Source: Marsupella aquatica (lineage: Eukaryota > Marchantiophyta). From it: a stretch of 64,000 bases of DNA. The notes under the pieces were generated by a model. That model was not told the origin of the DNA and did not search any database. It worked only from the letters and a program-made list of their open reading frames with translations. The stretch spans positions 12,648,001 through 12,712,000 of the forward strand of contig OZ316894.1 in NCBI GenBank assembly GCA_973895155.1, given 5' to 3'. Of the stretch, positions 34,850-54,478 are shown one piece after another (position 1 is the first letter of the stretch; each line of letters starts with the position of its first letter). A program made the position numbers and the translations under genes.

Positions 34850-36525
34850 CCCAATTATGGGTAATCTTCAATGCCAATGCTGCCGGCGGGCTAGCTTTGG
34901 GCCCACTGGCCTCACCTCACCTCACCTCACCTCACCTCACCTCAGCCAGCCCAGCCCAGTGTACCTTTGAGAGTTGTTGTGCTAGAGGTGATGAATTGAT
35001 GATGCTTTCATAGTTTGGCTACTTTGCCTGCTTGCTTCTCAGCCAGCCAGCGAGCCTGATTCTTTGGAGCCTGATCTTCGGAGGCCTCTTCGGAGGCCAC
35101 AGGGCAAGCAAAATGCTCCGAGTCGAGGAAAGGATGGATGCTGCACTAGCTTCCACTCATCAAAAGGAAAGCAACAACAACAGACTCGCTCGCAGGCTCG
35201 CTGCATGCGGTACCCGTCTGCCTGATGAGTGCTGAGTTGCTGACCATGATAGTGCCCGATCGATCATTCGATCGATGGAGGACAGTGTCCTGTACTGTCC
35301 TGTTCTTGATTATTATTATTGTTTGTTCATTTGATTTGATTGGATTGACTTGACTCTCCTCGGCCTGCCTCTCTCTGTCGCACTTGACCTTTCGTTTCGA
35401 TCCTCCTGCCCAGCCTCGCGCGATAGACGCAGGAATTCGTCACCACGTGTGCCGCTGGCTCTGTAGCTGACCAGTAATCACGCTTTTCATACGCGCGCCC
35501 GCCCAGTCGCCGAGGAGATTCGCGAGCCAACCTCCTCGGTGCGGTGGCCTGACCAACAGCAGCACCCAGCGTTCGTCGCTCGTCGCTCGTCGGTCCGCTT
35601 TATCGAGAAAAATCTGGGACCGACCCACGCTGCTGCTGCAGCGCTTCCGTCAGGCTTTCGAAATCAGCAGCGCTCCATTGCCGTTTGCGTCTCTGCTCCA
35701 CTCTTCACCGCTGAGTGCATCTTTCCACGATTCAGCACAGATTATTAACAATACTAATCTAACGAATCTCTTCTCGTGGCACAATTGTACTGTTTCTGCC
35801 CGACCTGTTGTACTCCAGGGGCATGTCATGCCATGTCATGTCTATTTGGGAATTTCCTGCTAGTCCGGACGGACGACAAGGCTGGTGATGGAGAACAGGA
35901 GAACAGGAGAACACTGTTTGGTCACTGCAGTTTCAGTGAGGACGGTGCTTGATGAGTGATCATCATTCTTGAGGAGCCAAAACAGATACATGGAGCGAGA
36001 GCGTCGAAGTGCTGGGCACCGTGCAGAGGGGGAGAGAGACACGGGGAGGTCAAGAGAGTGTGTTGGGAAGGCGGGGCCCAAGGATGGGAGCGAGACCTGG
36101 GTTGGCTGGTCGAGATCATGATCGTCGGAAGAAGGAGATGCGAATGTCCAAGGGAAGGATGAGGGAGTCAGCTAAATGTTGCATGTCGTCCTTGCATCGC
36201 CTGGGTGAGGCAGAGCAAGCGAGCTAGTGAGCGTTCGAACAAAGCAGGTTATCGATGGATTGAGCTGATTGATCAATTCCAGTGTACTACCGACAGCGTG
36301 AATTTCCCTACTGAATCGTGAAGAGGAGGGCGTACTGTAGTCCATACACGCGAGATGCATAATTATCAGGATCTCTATTGGAATTCTGCAAGATAAGGGA
36401 CACATATGTAGTAGTGGCAAGCCAAGCATATCACATTCTGCGTCAGGTTTCTACCGAGACAAGATTCTGACAGTCTAGGACAACGTCTTCCAGGGGGGTG
36501 GTGGTGGTCTTGCAGCTGCTTTTCA
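34850..36525. promoter_or_regulatory. GC-rich region upstream of the SP-RING gene
   Basis: Base composition changes sharply here from AT-rich to GC-rich with many CpG and CAGC/GCCAG repeats. This is what a promoter and 5' untranslated region of the downstream plus-strand gene would look like. No convincing TATA box or transcription start could be fixed. Open frames here are short and unsupported. Confidence 0.35.
34911..34944. repeat. (CTCAC)n microsatellite
   Basis: About seven perfect CTCAC units at the start of the GC-richer region upstream of the SP-RING gene. Confidence 0.9.
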
Positions 36526-39500
36526 TTGGGGACAGCATCGGACGAGCTTAGGGAATATATAGGTCGTTGTGTCCGTCCTCGCCATGCCATGCCCGCTGCC
36601 CACGAGCAGTTCGTGTCCATGTCCACATCTTGCGACCAAGGTGGAGCTGTGCTGTATGTGGTCTCTCGATCAGGTAAGGTTCTAGGAAATCATGAGGAGC
36701 ATTATCGTCATCGGTCCCGAAGATTTGTGGATGGTGATTACTTCGAAGGGGAATTAGAAGGGTGGATTTTCTGGGGGAGTAACAAAGGAAGTGGCTCAGG
36801 GAAGTATGATAGCGACCACCGAAGTCGACGCCAGGATGTGGGGGGATACGTTGGCGGAAACACAAGTTTTATGGGGAAGCCTTTCGGGTCGGGTCGGGTC
36901 ACTTGGTCCGCAAGAATACCGTTTGTGGAGTGGGGACGTGAAACAGATTCTATCAAGGATTTCTTCTCGTATGTTGATTGGACACAGAGCAGCTGGCCAC
37001 TTGGGAGGAGCAATAGTACGACGGCCAGGAGAAGACATCATGAGGCGGGGGCGTGGGAAGGTGCAGCGGACATGGTCTTCGAATCACCTCTTCTACCTCT
37101 GAGTTTGAAAACTCATGATTTGTTTCGGTCAGAGTGGGAGCGTTGGCATCGCATGGAACAAAGCTACAAAATCGGACTCGCGCAAGTTGCCATTCTGCAA
37201 AAGTGAGTTCAGTCTCGTGTGTTTTGGTCCCTTGCATTGCTTGGCCTTGCCTGCGGTCTCTCAGACCGACACCTTGTTGACTTTCAAGCGTCGATGGAAA
37301 TGCTTTCGGAGGAGTTGTTAGCCGATCGTCTCAGATGTTGTCCCTATCTGTGCGAGGTGAAAACCTCAGCACTGTTCATCTTGGGCTTACTTCGATTGTT
37401 GACCCCGCGTCTATCTCCCGATAGAACGAGCTTCTGATAGATTGAGGCTCCCAGGGGCTTCGTCCCTTTCCAGTTCCTTTTCTGCCACCTCTACAGCACA
37501 TTGTAGTCTTCGAGTTGGACAGTGGTAGTGGTTGACCTTCTACCATTCACAGGTGCTTTTCCGCTTTCACCTTATGCCGAGCTTCGATTAGGAAGGAAAG
37601 AGATTACTTTTGCTGGATATGCTCAGTTCCATGGGATTGAAGTGACCTTAGCCGAGCTCTTCTACTGTAGCCGTACGGGCTTCTGGCAGAACGCTTCGTG
37701 AATCTTTCTTCCACAGTCCGGCGACCTTGCCTTATTGAAGGATTTAGCGAAGAGTGATTTGACTTCAACATTCCCAGTGTTAACTACTGCCAATGATTTC
37801 TTTACTTATTTCACCCATTCTGTAGGAACCGATCGATTTTAGTTCATCAGGTGTGACTTTAGCCACGGTAGGGTGCTGTTTGCCGATGTTCTACCGTTTC
37901 CTCTCGTTTGGGATTATCTGTTTTCCCGGACAACGAGGACATGCCCGTCCGAGTCGTCTCAATCCAGTGACACTGGCATGTAGGTCCGACATCGGGAGCA
38001 GATGGGAACCGGGCACAAGGGAATTAGCGGCAAGATGGGCTGCCTGGTTACTGAAGATGCTGAGGAGAACTCGTTCCCGGCCATTGCAGCATCTGCTTTT
38101 CACGATGTTGTCAGCTGTTCTGCCAGTCATCTGTTGCAGTCTAGTTCGCGAGCAATGGACTAGGGTACCCGACCAAGAGGTACTACTTTTTGTCAATAGG
38201 GTCTTTTGTGGAATGCCCATCTGGGTTGCTACTTGGTCACTGCATGGCTGTGAGCAGAAGGTGGGCTAATTTGATGTTGTCGTTTCTTCACTTCAATGCG
38301 CGATCACATATAGCAGGTCTGGATTTCATATATCAAGATCTTCATGTCATCAGTGTATGCTCAATGTGAAGTGGACTCCAGTATTTGCCAGACCGGCTCA
38401 GCGATCCGCTGTGTATGAAACTTTTGCAGCTAATCCGCAGTGTGGATATCGTCTGGACGGCCTTAGAGAAGACCCATGCATGCTTCACACCCGCTCAGTG
38501 GGAGATATTGCACGAAAGACTCGTTACATGTCGGAAGATGCAATTGAAATCGGAAAGTCTTACTGGCAGATGCTCACGAGGCGCGGTGCCTATGGAAATC
38601 CAAGAGGTAAAGTAGGTCTGCGACAGCGTCTTGCTTGTCATCATCTCAACCAGATTGGATCTGGACGAGTAACTCAGGTGTGGACTTCATGGTGTGGTTT
38701 GCAGGATTGTTTGAGTGAAGAGCGGGTAAAGAGTGAAATGTTACACCCTCTTTGCAGAGCCTCTCAAGACACGTATCAAGTGTGTACCAACTCAGGAGAT
38801 GAAGAGTTGAGCAATGTTTTGTTGAAAAGTGAAGGTGTCTCAGCTTTGGTAAGTCGACCGTCTACGTTAATGTCAAGGTATGGCTATACCTTCTACATGC
38901 CGATGTGCACTAAGTGGAATATCTTCCTTGGGTCCAAACGATAAGAAAACAACGCTTGGTTTGTGTTTAGGTGAAACGTGCTGTATGTGAGAAGCTTTCA
39001 GCGCGACAGGCGAGGCACATGGATGTGAATGGCTTACCCGGTTTTTCTGGTGGTCCAGGAAGGATAGGTACTTTTGAAGATGACCTTTGGCTTGATCTTG
39101 CAAAACACAATGAAGATGATCCAGATGTCATTGCGCAGAAACTCTTTGAGGTTGTTTCATGATATGTCAGGTATCAAGCTGTTGAAGTAGAGCGTTTGAA
39201 GGAAATATAAAGGTCTGGAGTGTACTTGGATCACAATGTGTTGTTGCTTAACAAATCTCTCTGTAAATATTTGCAGTTTCCCTGGTCTGTCCAATCTCAA
39301 AAAAGCGCATCAAGGTACAGCTTGTTGGATATCATCTTGCAATGTTGCTAGTCGTAGTTTCTGAACATGCATTTCTTTGTGCCTTGTTCTCTAATAGAAT
39401 GGTTGCCTGGAAGGGCTTTGAATATTGTTTATTGAATTTTTGTTGGCATTCACGTTGTATCCAGGTACCAGCACGAGGAAGAGACTGCAAGCATCTTTCA

Positions 39501-40947
39501 AGTTTTGACCTAGCTGCTTTCCTCGAGGTGACGCACTCTTCTGGAATTCAGATTGACATGTTTATTACAAATGTGAAGTGCAGTTTGTAGATTACTACTG
39601 TGTCTAAGACGCATTGCCCAGTACTGATGGATTATCTGTAATAAATGTTGGCATAATCATCCTGTAAAGTTGAGCATTGCTGCACAGAGGATCTTCCACT
39701 GTAGTAATTTACGTATTTTTCTATTTTCGTGTTCGCCCAGTAAGTGGTGATTGTACTCAGCCCATTGTGTACGAGAAATGTCGAGGCATAAGGTTTGGGC
39801 CTAATTTTCTATCGTCCTGTGACCCCTAATGGCTTAGGTTTGGGATTTTACTCTTGTTGATATTTCAGTATATGTTCGGTTTGTCAGGAACATGCGAAGG
39901 ACGAGAGGCAGAGATTCGACTCTATCCATAAACAGAAAAAGCCAAAGTTAGAAAAAGGGGCTTGGTGTTGTCCAACATGTGGAGCAGATGCAACCTGGCC
40001 CCAGATAGTAGTCGACAGAGTGCTTTTGAGGTAATTTTACCTTAGTTACTTCATCGCTAGAAGCGTATGAGTGTTTGAGAAGATACCTGGTACAATGTTG
40101 GAAGCGCACAAGTGACGATTTCGGTCGAAAATGCCGATACTTAGCTTCCGAGTAGGGCAAGTTTTTCTGATTTTTGTTTTTAGTCCTCTTATCCAGCCGT
40201 TTGACCTGTAGGATTTTGGAAGTTTTACCGGAGCACATGCCACAGGTGTGTCTTCTGCCAAATGGAAGATGGCGCGTGGTATGGAGCCCAGTTGGGCTAG
40301 ATTTGGGGCAAAATGATGCAAAGTTGACGACTGTTGCACTTTATATTCCTTTCAAATCGACTCTTCAGGATGATATCTATGGCCTTGGACAGTCTGGCGA
40401 ATTCCGGCACGATACTTTCAAATCAATAGATCGATGCCTTGGTTATCAACAATCTTTTGGGTGCCATGAGGTGCAGATATTGCATAAAGCTTACAAAGCT
40501 TGGAAAGATGGAGTTGATCATCACCTTTCTAAAGGGAGCAATGCAGAACAGAGCAAACTGCAGTGGGGTGCCAAAAGTACAAACGCGGTCTGGATTGACG
40601 ATCACAATGCCAGTACGGATATGATTGGGCGACCTTTTTCCCAGCAGCTCACCGATAGACGAGAGCCCGAAAGTAGAGTTAGAGGAGAGAATAGTGAAAG
40701 TGTTAATGGTACAAAGGCAGACTCAGGTATCGAAGTAGTTAAAAATGTAGCCAGGATGTCGGATGCTGAAACTACTGCTTCTCGAAAGATTAGAGCAGGT
40801 GAAGATGAAACGGAGATTGCGTCTGCCAGGAAGGTGATTTTGGGTGCGTCGCAGGCTCCACAGGGGATGACATCTGATTGTGATGGCGCAAAGTTGAGGA
40901 TAGGCCATCACAAATCAAGACCCAAGCAGATGGCAAAGAAGATTTGA
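36526..40947 (+). CDS. SP-RING (MIZ-type zinc finger) protein, probable PIAS/SIZ-class SUMO E3 ligase
   Basis: SP-RING proteins bring SUMO-loaded E2 to nuclear substrates. Exons that join in phase: ..-37202, 37289-37356, 37553-37641, 37826-37850, 38127-38179, 38382-38606, 38705-38848, 38971-39150, micro-exon 39213-39219, 39277-39314, 39465-39527, 39888-40030, 40212-40947. The SP-RING reads SLVCPISKKRIKVPARG, then RDCKHLSSFDLAAFLE, then CCPTCGADATWPQIVVDR; zinc ligands are Cys and His of DCKH and the CPTC pair. It is followed by ILEVLPEHMPQVCLLPNGRW, as after the SP-RING in PIAS proteins. The linker before CCPTC is longer than usual. The last exon adds about 245 charged residues. No SAP or PHD domain was seen, and the upstream ~300 residues are unrecognised. 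The start is uncertain: ATGs at 36526, 37069 and 37153 are all in frame, and a strong donor at 36675 may end an upstream exon. About 635 residues if it starts at 37069. Confidence 0.82.
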
Positions 40948-41864
40948 TGTTTTGTGTGATCATTCCCCTTGTTGTATATTCCTCTTTAATAAGCGATTTC
41001 TCATTGGTAGGTTGCAGGTTCGAAGATGGGACGATTCATTGTCCAGGCTCGTGACAAAGAATAGGTTCTTGAAATGTTCAATGCTTTGTGTTGGTCCATA
41101 TTTAGGTAGAGGAACGTCCATTATCTTAGATCAGCTGAGGCTGATGTAAGATACAATCACCTATCGCATAGTCCAGTTCTTGCTATGATAGCGTGTCATG
41201 AGTTGTTCGTTTATTTCCTTTCTCGTTAACTATTTTTCCTTCGGAGAGAGGCAAGGCATAGTGGGTAGTCGATTACACTCCAGTCTATTACCAGTTCAGA
41301 CAATAAAGTACGCGAAGATATATAATCAGGCTCCTGCCAGAGGTGGGGATTTAGCACATTACACTGACAGCGATGTTATTATATAGCACAAGGCGTTCAC
41401 CAATGTGGAGCACAGTGGTCGATGTCATGGTCTATGGCTACTGGAGTTCCTGTGTTAGACTTAGCATCGCCTGTTTCTTTTGCACCGTCACACTTGATGT
41501 GGTGGTGTTTCACTACTAATGCCTTTCTTGGGATTTGTTTTTTCAATTTTTGTGGATTTTGACAAGAAACATCGGGGTTATTTCATTCAGTCTCCGAATA
41601 GTGTCAAGGTAGTACGAGCTAGTTGTCTGAAATCACCGAGTGCTCGTTCAAATTTTTGCTTCCGGTTTGCTTAGTTTTATCCACTGACTGATTTTATCTT
41701 CTTCCAGTTAGAATTCATTTTCGCAAATCAAAAGATTGTTTCTAAATATCTCCTTACCTTATCTATCACTAGTTTTGGATGGAGGACACACTGGGTTCTA
41801 AATCATTCTTCTCAAGTGGAATGTCTCATAAACTCTACTGATCTCGATTGACTTTGTCGTCTCT

Positions 41865-41998
41865 AATTATTTTGAGCGTAATTTTGTAGTTGGGGAACCA
41901 TGGCCCACTATCATTGGGACCATTCTGAAATTATTTTGAGCATAACTAAGATCTTGGGGAACCAGGGGCCTACTAACATTTGCACCAGTCCTAAATGA
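41865..41998. repeat. 65 bp diverged tandem duplication
   Basis: Copies start ATTATTTTGAGC at 41865 and 41930 and share TTGGGGAACCA and a CCTACTA/CCCACTA block. Confidence 0.65.
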
Positions 41999-42348
41999 AT
42001 TTTAGACACAAATTTCAGAAATCGAGGAACTAACACCCCTCAGGCATACAAATGAAGAGCCATTTCCTAATCGGAATATTTCTCACATTGTCTGAAACAT
42101 ATTGTCCGTAACCTGATTCATTGCATTGCTCGGGTATGGTGGAGTAATGGCATAATTTGCTGAGAACACCGCAACGTTTCGTAGGCGATCTGCACTCGTT
42201 ACAACTGTGCCAGCAATGAACTGTTTGAGATTGTGGAGGCGGCTGTGAAAGCTTAAACTACGTTTCGATGCATGAAGGAAAATAGAAAGAATTATCATCC
42301 CAAGTTTGATACCCACAGGGGAGAGGTGCTGAGGTAGGAAAGCTTGAA

Positions 42349-42516
42349 TTAGCGCGCGATCTTTAAAACAACGAAACGAAAGTAACAGTCGCAGGAGAGT
42401 TTGGATTGCTCGTAATGCTTGAATCACCTGATTTAGCGCGCGATCTTAAAAACAATGAAACGAAAGTAACAGTCGCAGGAAAGTTTGGATTGCTCTTAAT
42501 GCTTGAATCACACCTG
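42349..42516. repeat. 84 bp tandem duplication
   Basis: Copies start TTAGCGCGCGATC at 42349 and 42433 and share GAAACGAAAGTAACAGTCGC and TTTGGATTGCTC. They are more than 90% identical. Confidence 0.85.
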
Positions 42517-45300
42517 TCACTAATAAAAGCCCCATTCCATGTCTCAATACTCACCATAAAGGTGGAATACTTAGCACTTGTTGTGGAGCACTTGCCAATA
42601 AAAGAGTTTTTCACTCACCACCTTATGTGCCATTCCTGAACCTGTACCCTTTAAAATGAGAGCTAGGGGTAACCCCTAACCAAAGAGTAGGGGCAGTGAT
42701 TTAACAAAGACATACAATTATTATTATTATTATTTACTACTTGATCAGTACTCCTTTAACTAACAAGGAGTCTCTTTAAACGAGACCCAAGGTTCTGAAA
42801 ACAAATTAATTTTTTAAATCCAGTAACCATGGTTGAGAATATGGAAACCACTGGCAAAAATATGTGGGTTACATGTCATAGCGATTGGGTCGAATATACA
42901 TCTAAATCTGATTACTATCAGGGCTTCAAAATCTCAACGTTATCAAATAAACCTGCTTGTGCGATCTTACTTTGATGATCATGAAGCTACCCACAACAAT
43001 AACTCAATCATCCAGGCAAAAGGATTTGTAAAGTTGAATGGCTGCAGTAGGAAAATCAAAACACCCCAATGCCAAGTACTGAGTGTTTCTCAGGCACATT
43101 ACTTCTCAGGGAATATTCTTGTCAAGAATCTGTACTATTGATCGTGTTCCACAGTACCCATATCCACTTCACCTTCATGACTTCGACCATGGAGCTTTTT
43201 CCATTTCTCTATTAGCTTCCCTTCCACCGGCAATGATTTGTCAGGCATCTTGCTGCATTTGTAGCGTTTGGACTTAGAATGCTCCATTTGATTGGATTCG
43301 GGAGAATTTTGGTGGCAGAGGTTTAGGATTTGACTGCAAAAGCAAATCTAGGAATCAACTCCTCGATTATACTGTTCATTCCAACGGTTACTTCATGTCG
43401 CATTTGTTGTGTCCCTGGGTATAGTTTGGTTGTCAGTTTGAGGAGCCTCAGATGAAAGCCATTGTCCTGACTGTGAGCATGATTTACAAGAATTGAATAC
43501 GTGTAGAGTAAGGCACTGTCGAGAGTGCTGTACAGGATATAAACACCTGAGGTTTCCCCTAGGGTGTTTATCCTATACAAGCACGAACGACAGTGAGGGA
43601 GCTTAAAGCACAGGATGAACTTCTTGCACAAAGGGCAAAAGCAGAAACACTGTGCAGGCTGTACTGGAAATTAAGAAAGCACAGCAAACATAAGAAGAGC
43701 AAGTTTACACTGTGCTTTAAGAGGGAGATGGATTTTATGGATTCAAAATTAAAGCCAAAGAAATGTGAGGAGCAGGCGAACGGAGAACATAGGACCGTCT
43801 GCAGAATAAAAAGGTTTGAGTGAGATAAGACACATTTCTCTCTATAAAATAGCCCAACTACTTCCGTGTGGATGTCTACATTTCATTTCTCAATGAAGTG
43901 GTAGCCTCCAAAGTATAGCACGAGAAAATAACATCTGCTTAAGACAAGATGAAGCGTCTTTTGCCTTGCCTTCACAAAGGATGTTATGAGAAAGCAAGGT
44001 TACAAGGTGCTTTTTGATTACGAATATCTACATCAAATCTACAACAACGTCCCCTGTTGTTAGGTACTAAGGGACAAACTTTAGAAAATATGTCCACCCT
44101 GAAATATTAAAATCATGACATAGTGTATAAGAACCATGTCCACCCTTAATAGCATTTGAAATACATTCTACCTTTGACCCTTCCAAATACTCTCTGTAAA
44201 CGACATGTGGCTACTTGAAGCGGTCAAGTTCACCTCTTTTGTGATGATCCTATATTCTGTCAACTCAGAGCTCCTAGTCAGAAACATCCCTAGAACTCAG
44301 AATGGGTCCTCAGTCTTCCGTGCGATGTACATCCAACATGAGATTTTTGATTTCAAAATTTTCGATCATGCAAACCCTGATTTCCTAATGAAGGCCCTCG
44401 GGGAAATAAAATTCTGCGGCAATTCCCTGTGTATGTCAGCCCTCCAGGTTGGGTGCAGCCAATCCCAAACAGCAGCTTGTGCTTTTGTGTGGCTTTCATA
44501 GTTCGAATCAGGTCCGCTGCAATGATGGCAGCAGCTGTTGCTACCCTGCCTACACTGCAACACCCAGGGACGCAAATGTTATCTAATGAACGTTGTGCAA
44601 ACCATCTTAAAGCTCCATTGCAATTTTGCTGTCTTTAATTAATTACTGAAATTTTTATGTACTGAAAACCCGCTTTGCCAGGAAACATGAAGAGTTTGCC
44701 TTTTGGTTCTTTTCTAAAGCACGGAATTTGTGATTACTGTCACACCCAAGAAAGTAGTGTCCATAACAGACTGACTACAGTCTCCATGACTGTTTTTCAG
44801 TTCCGTGAAGCTTATTTGAATGAATGAAACAGATCGAGGCACCCCTTTCGGCTTATTTGCCATGCTTTGTTGAATAAGAGGACTTTGCATTCTGTGCAGC
44901 AGGAAACGTTTATGTTTGCAGTGGGTAGGACACGAAGCTCTAGAGATCCACAACCATGCGACGGGACACAAAGGGGCACCACCACTAGGGACCCTGCACC
45001 CCATTGCTGCTCAGTGGGACTAGAACCGTGATTAGTTGTCTGGCAGGAAGCTCATCTATCATGGCAAGACTTGTGATTGCGTACCTATTGAGGAATTATA
45101 TCTCGTTGGTTTGTAAGTGAAAATTGAAATACCCACATTGATTTGCAAAATTGGCACAGAATACATTCAGATAACCTGGATTGAGATTGAAACCATTCAG
45201 TGCTTCATGTGTGCCTCGCCTCTGAAATCTCTCGTCTATTCATCGCCTGACCATATTTCGCTTTCCCAACCAGGGCTGCAATTTAACACAAGTACACAAG

Positions 45301-51632
<6,332 letters not shown>

Positions 51633-51942
51633 TTGGACTGATGGTATATAGCGTAGAAAAATCCTCCTTAGCTCAGCAAAGCAACACTACTCTCTACAGA
51701 CGCAACGGACCATACCAGGAAGTATGATTCAAATAAAGCTCGGACAGACTTAAAGAACTTGGCTGAGAGGGATTGATGGATTTCTCAATCAATCTCTCAG
51801 ACTGGCACTTCTCTGCTGCTGCGCTTCAAGCATTAGCTTTCCCCCAATGCCTTGTGATAAATGAGCCAAAGCACCTAACTCTTCGTCTTCTATGCTGTTC
51901 TGTAGGAACTAGGCTTGGCAGGGGGTTACACTAGATGCGCTG

Positions 51943-52054
51943 CAACACGTAATAACATGAGCAACACGTAACAGGGTGCATCTAATTGCTATAGCCCACA
52001 GCACGTAACAACATGAGCAACACGTAACAGGGTGCATCTCATTGCCATAACCCA
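51943..52054. repeat. 56 bp tandem duplication
   Basis: Two copies containing CACGTAA(T/C)AACATGAGCA and CACGTAACAGGGTGCATCT, about 93% identical, roughly 310 bp upstream of the GH1 start codon. Confidence 0.85.
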
Positions 52055-52213
52055 CGAGTGCACATTTGCACATTTTTAGAATGTTAATAGGAATGATCAC
52101 TCATAGTTCTTTCCATCTCCAAGTGGGAGCCGGCTAGAGGGCTTCACTCTAGAAACCTAGGCCCTAACCCTAGCTTTTGATAGCCATTTATTCATAAGAT
52201 TGTTTTATTCCCC

Positions 52214-52232
52214 ATATATATATATATATATG

Positions 52233-52261
<29 letters not shown>
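52214..52261. repeat. Compound (AT)n(CT)n microsatellite
   Basis: About nine AT units followed directly by about fourteen CT units. Confidence 0.95.
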
Positions 52262-52267
<6 letters not shown>

Positions 52268-54360
52268 GGCCCAACAAACGAAGGTAAGGCTAGAGGCGAT
52301 GAGAGAGTCTTTGAGACTTTTCTTCTTCAGTCAGTGTGGCTTCTATAACTTGTATGAAAGAGAAGATGTTGCATGTTAGGATTTACTCATAGGTCTAGAG
52401 TTACAATTGTGCCGTAATTAGGGCTGACCTTAGTCGTAGACTAGGTTAGGTTAGTCATGTTGTGCACACACTATACCCAAACGGTGTTTACTTGGATAGT
52501 GGGAACTCAGGTTCATTGTTATGGAGCCAATTGAAAGATAGGGAGAGCTTGTGCTGTGGATGCTTGGTATGGCCAGTCAGCCTAGAGTGCAATAAAACTC
52601 TTGTGTGTTCCCGTGGACGTAATCTCATGTGGAGGTGAATCACATATCTCTCTATGTAAATTACTTCATTATTTGATAATTATGGGTTTGCCATTGTGAA
52701 TGTCATCAGTGCTCAACACTGCATTATTTCTGATTTTCCTATAGTATTTCTGATTGTTAGACTGATTGTTAGACTGTTAGATTTTGGCAAAGGGGTCTAT
52801 GCATGACTAGGAGTGAAAGTGGCTAATGGGAGAAAGCAAAACTTTTTGGAGAGGTGGAATTTAGAAATTGTTTTGGCCACTAAAAAACCAGGATAAAACA
52901 AATTACAATATAGAACATTCACACTTGTCTCCCTATCTCAAGCACAAGGAATGGGTGACTGGCAAGTGCTATACCCAGCAGATATCCCCACCCAATGTCT
53001 TGACCAGCATGGGGACCAGCACACTACCACATATAGTTGTAACACATGATAAGATTTCTTACCAATCTTAATGGCCTGTTACTTGTAATAAGGCTTTTGT
53101 ATGAGCTATTCTATTTTCACCACATCCTTGCACCTTTGACTTGGACCATACTAGTCTTGTACTGAGTCTTTTTACTTTCTAAGCTTTGCCGGTCCAAACA
53201 TGATTGGGAAAAAGGAAAAAAAAATGTTAAGTACGCTTTTTGGGTTTACATTCTGGCAGGGAAAGGCTGATTTCCTGAACTTGCCTGGTTTTAGGTGGCA
53301 CACTGGCTTCTGGTCTGCCTTGGGGTGACTCTCTAGGACTGCTTTGTATGGTGTAATGGGGTTCCCTCGGTTGACCCAATGGGCCTGTCTATTCCCTCAT
53401 ATGATAGATATATTTGTTAATCTGGTAAGTATAGATTCTATTGAATTTTTATAAAATGACACCTTAACAATCCCACCACATGCAAGTAAGTCTCGGATGG
53501 ACCACTCCCATGAGCCTTGCAGCCTGCATGGTTGGAGAAAGGATTTTGTGTGGTCCATAGGTTGCCTTGGTCCATCCAGGCATTGTGTGACTGTTTAGGT
53601 TCATGGAGGCTTCAGTTTCCCACCACATACCTTCCTAATAATATTGAATGGTAAACCTGCCTAAACCATGACGTTGTCCCTGCTCATCCCATGGACTATG
53701 TAAAGTGATTAGGAAAAAAGGACCCCCCTCTCTTTCAAATGAAATTTGAGCTGGGAAGAGCTTTAGGGCCGGGGCCAACACTTTCCATGGCCTCGAGCAA
53801 TGAGGAGAGGCCACACATACAGAAAACTGATTTATTCGGGCTTCAAAGTGATTCACCAAACAATTCACTCAAACTTTGAAAATAAATGATTTTATCTTTT
53901 TCTCATCATTAGGGTGGAAAATTAAGATGCTCCTTCTTATAGTTTTTGATTTGTAAATAACTAAGATGCTAATTTATCCATGAACTTGGGGACACAATCC
54001 AAGTTTATGAATGAAAAACCATGACCACATCGGCAAATGGGGCCACTACAGTAGCATAAGGGGATCTGACTACTACAGTTTAAAAAGAAACCATGGTCAC
54101 ATCAACAAAACGACAGGGCCCACTAGCATGTGACTACAGGTGGTCTGCGTTCTTCTGCAGAGCAAAGTTGGACACAGAGTGGGGGAACATCTCACGACCT
54201 ACACTGCTGATTAACCACTGTGGGCCACGAGCGACGACGGGGCCAATTTACATTGTCTTATCTCTCGACCTACACTACCGATCAGCCATCTCAGCCGCTG
54301 TGGGCCACGACAGCCCAGGGGGGCAGTTGCCACGGTGGACTTCGAATCTTCAATCACTCG

Positions 54361-54478
54361 ATGACTCATATTCGTTGGTCTCTTATCACAGATGACATCA
54401 CCACATTCTAATCGATTATCAATGACTCATATTGGGTCGTCTGTTATCACAGATGACATCACCACAGTTTTCATCAGA
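54361..54478. repeat. 61 bp tandem duplication
   Basis: Copies start ATGACTCATATT at 54361 and 54422. Both contain TTATCACAGATGACATCACC. Confidence 0.8.

Larger units (their letters stand above)
32389..35000. other. Gene-free stretch
   Basis: No gene recognised. AT-rich with short frames. It contains the 56 bp tandem repeat at 34655-34766 and a CTCAC microsatellite at 34911-34944. A segment around 33230-33300 is loosely similar to 25880-25935, which suggests an old dispersed repeat. Confidence 0.5.
40948..45300. other. Convergent intergenic region
   Basis: It lies between the 3' ends of the SP-RING gene (+) and the GH1 gene (-), so both 3' untranslated regions are here. No further gene recognised; a Lys-rich frame at 43593-43823 has no family match. 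Two tandem duplications occur, at 41865-41998 and 42349-42516. Confidence 0.5.

Noticed and set aside
36526-37202. 226-codon frame as a full first exon of the SP-RING gene
   Set aside because: Only its last ~50 codons are needed by the downstream phase. A strong donor at 36675 and overlapping frames on both strands make the upper part doubtful, so the start is left open.
39151-39222. Read-through of the SP-RING exon past 39150 (VVS, stop, then YQAVEVERLKEI)
   Set aside because: It needs a stop-codon read-through and hits a second stop. The micro-exon explanation needs neither.
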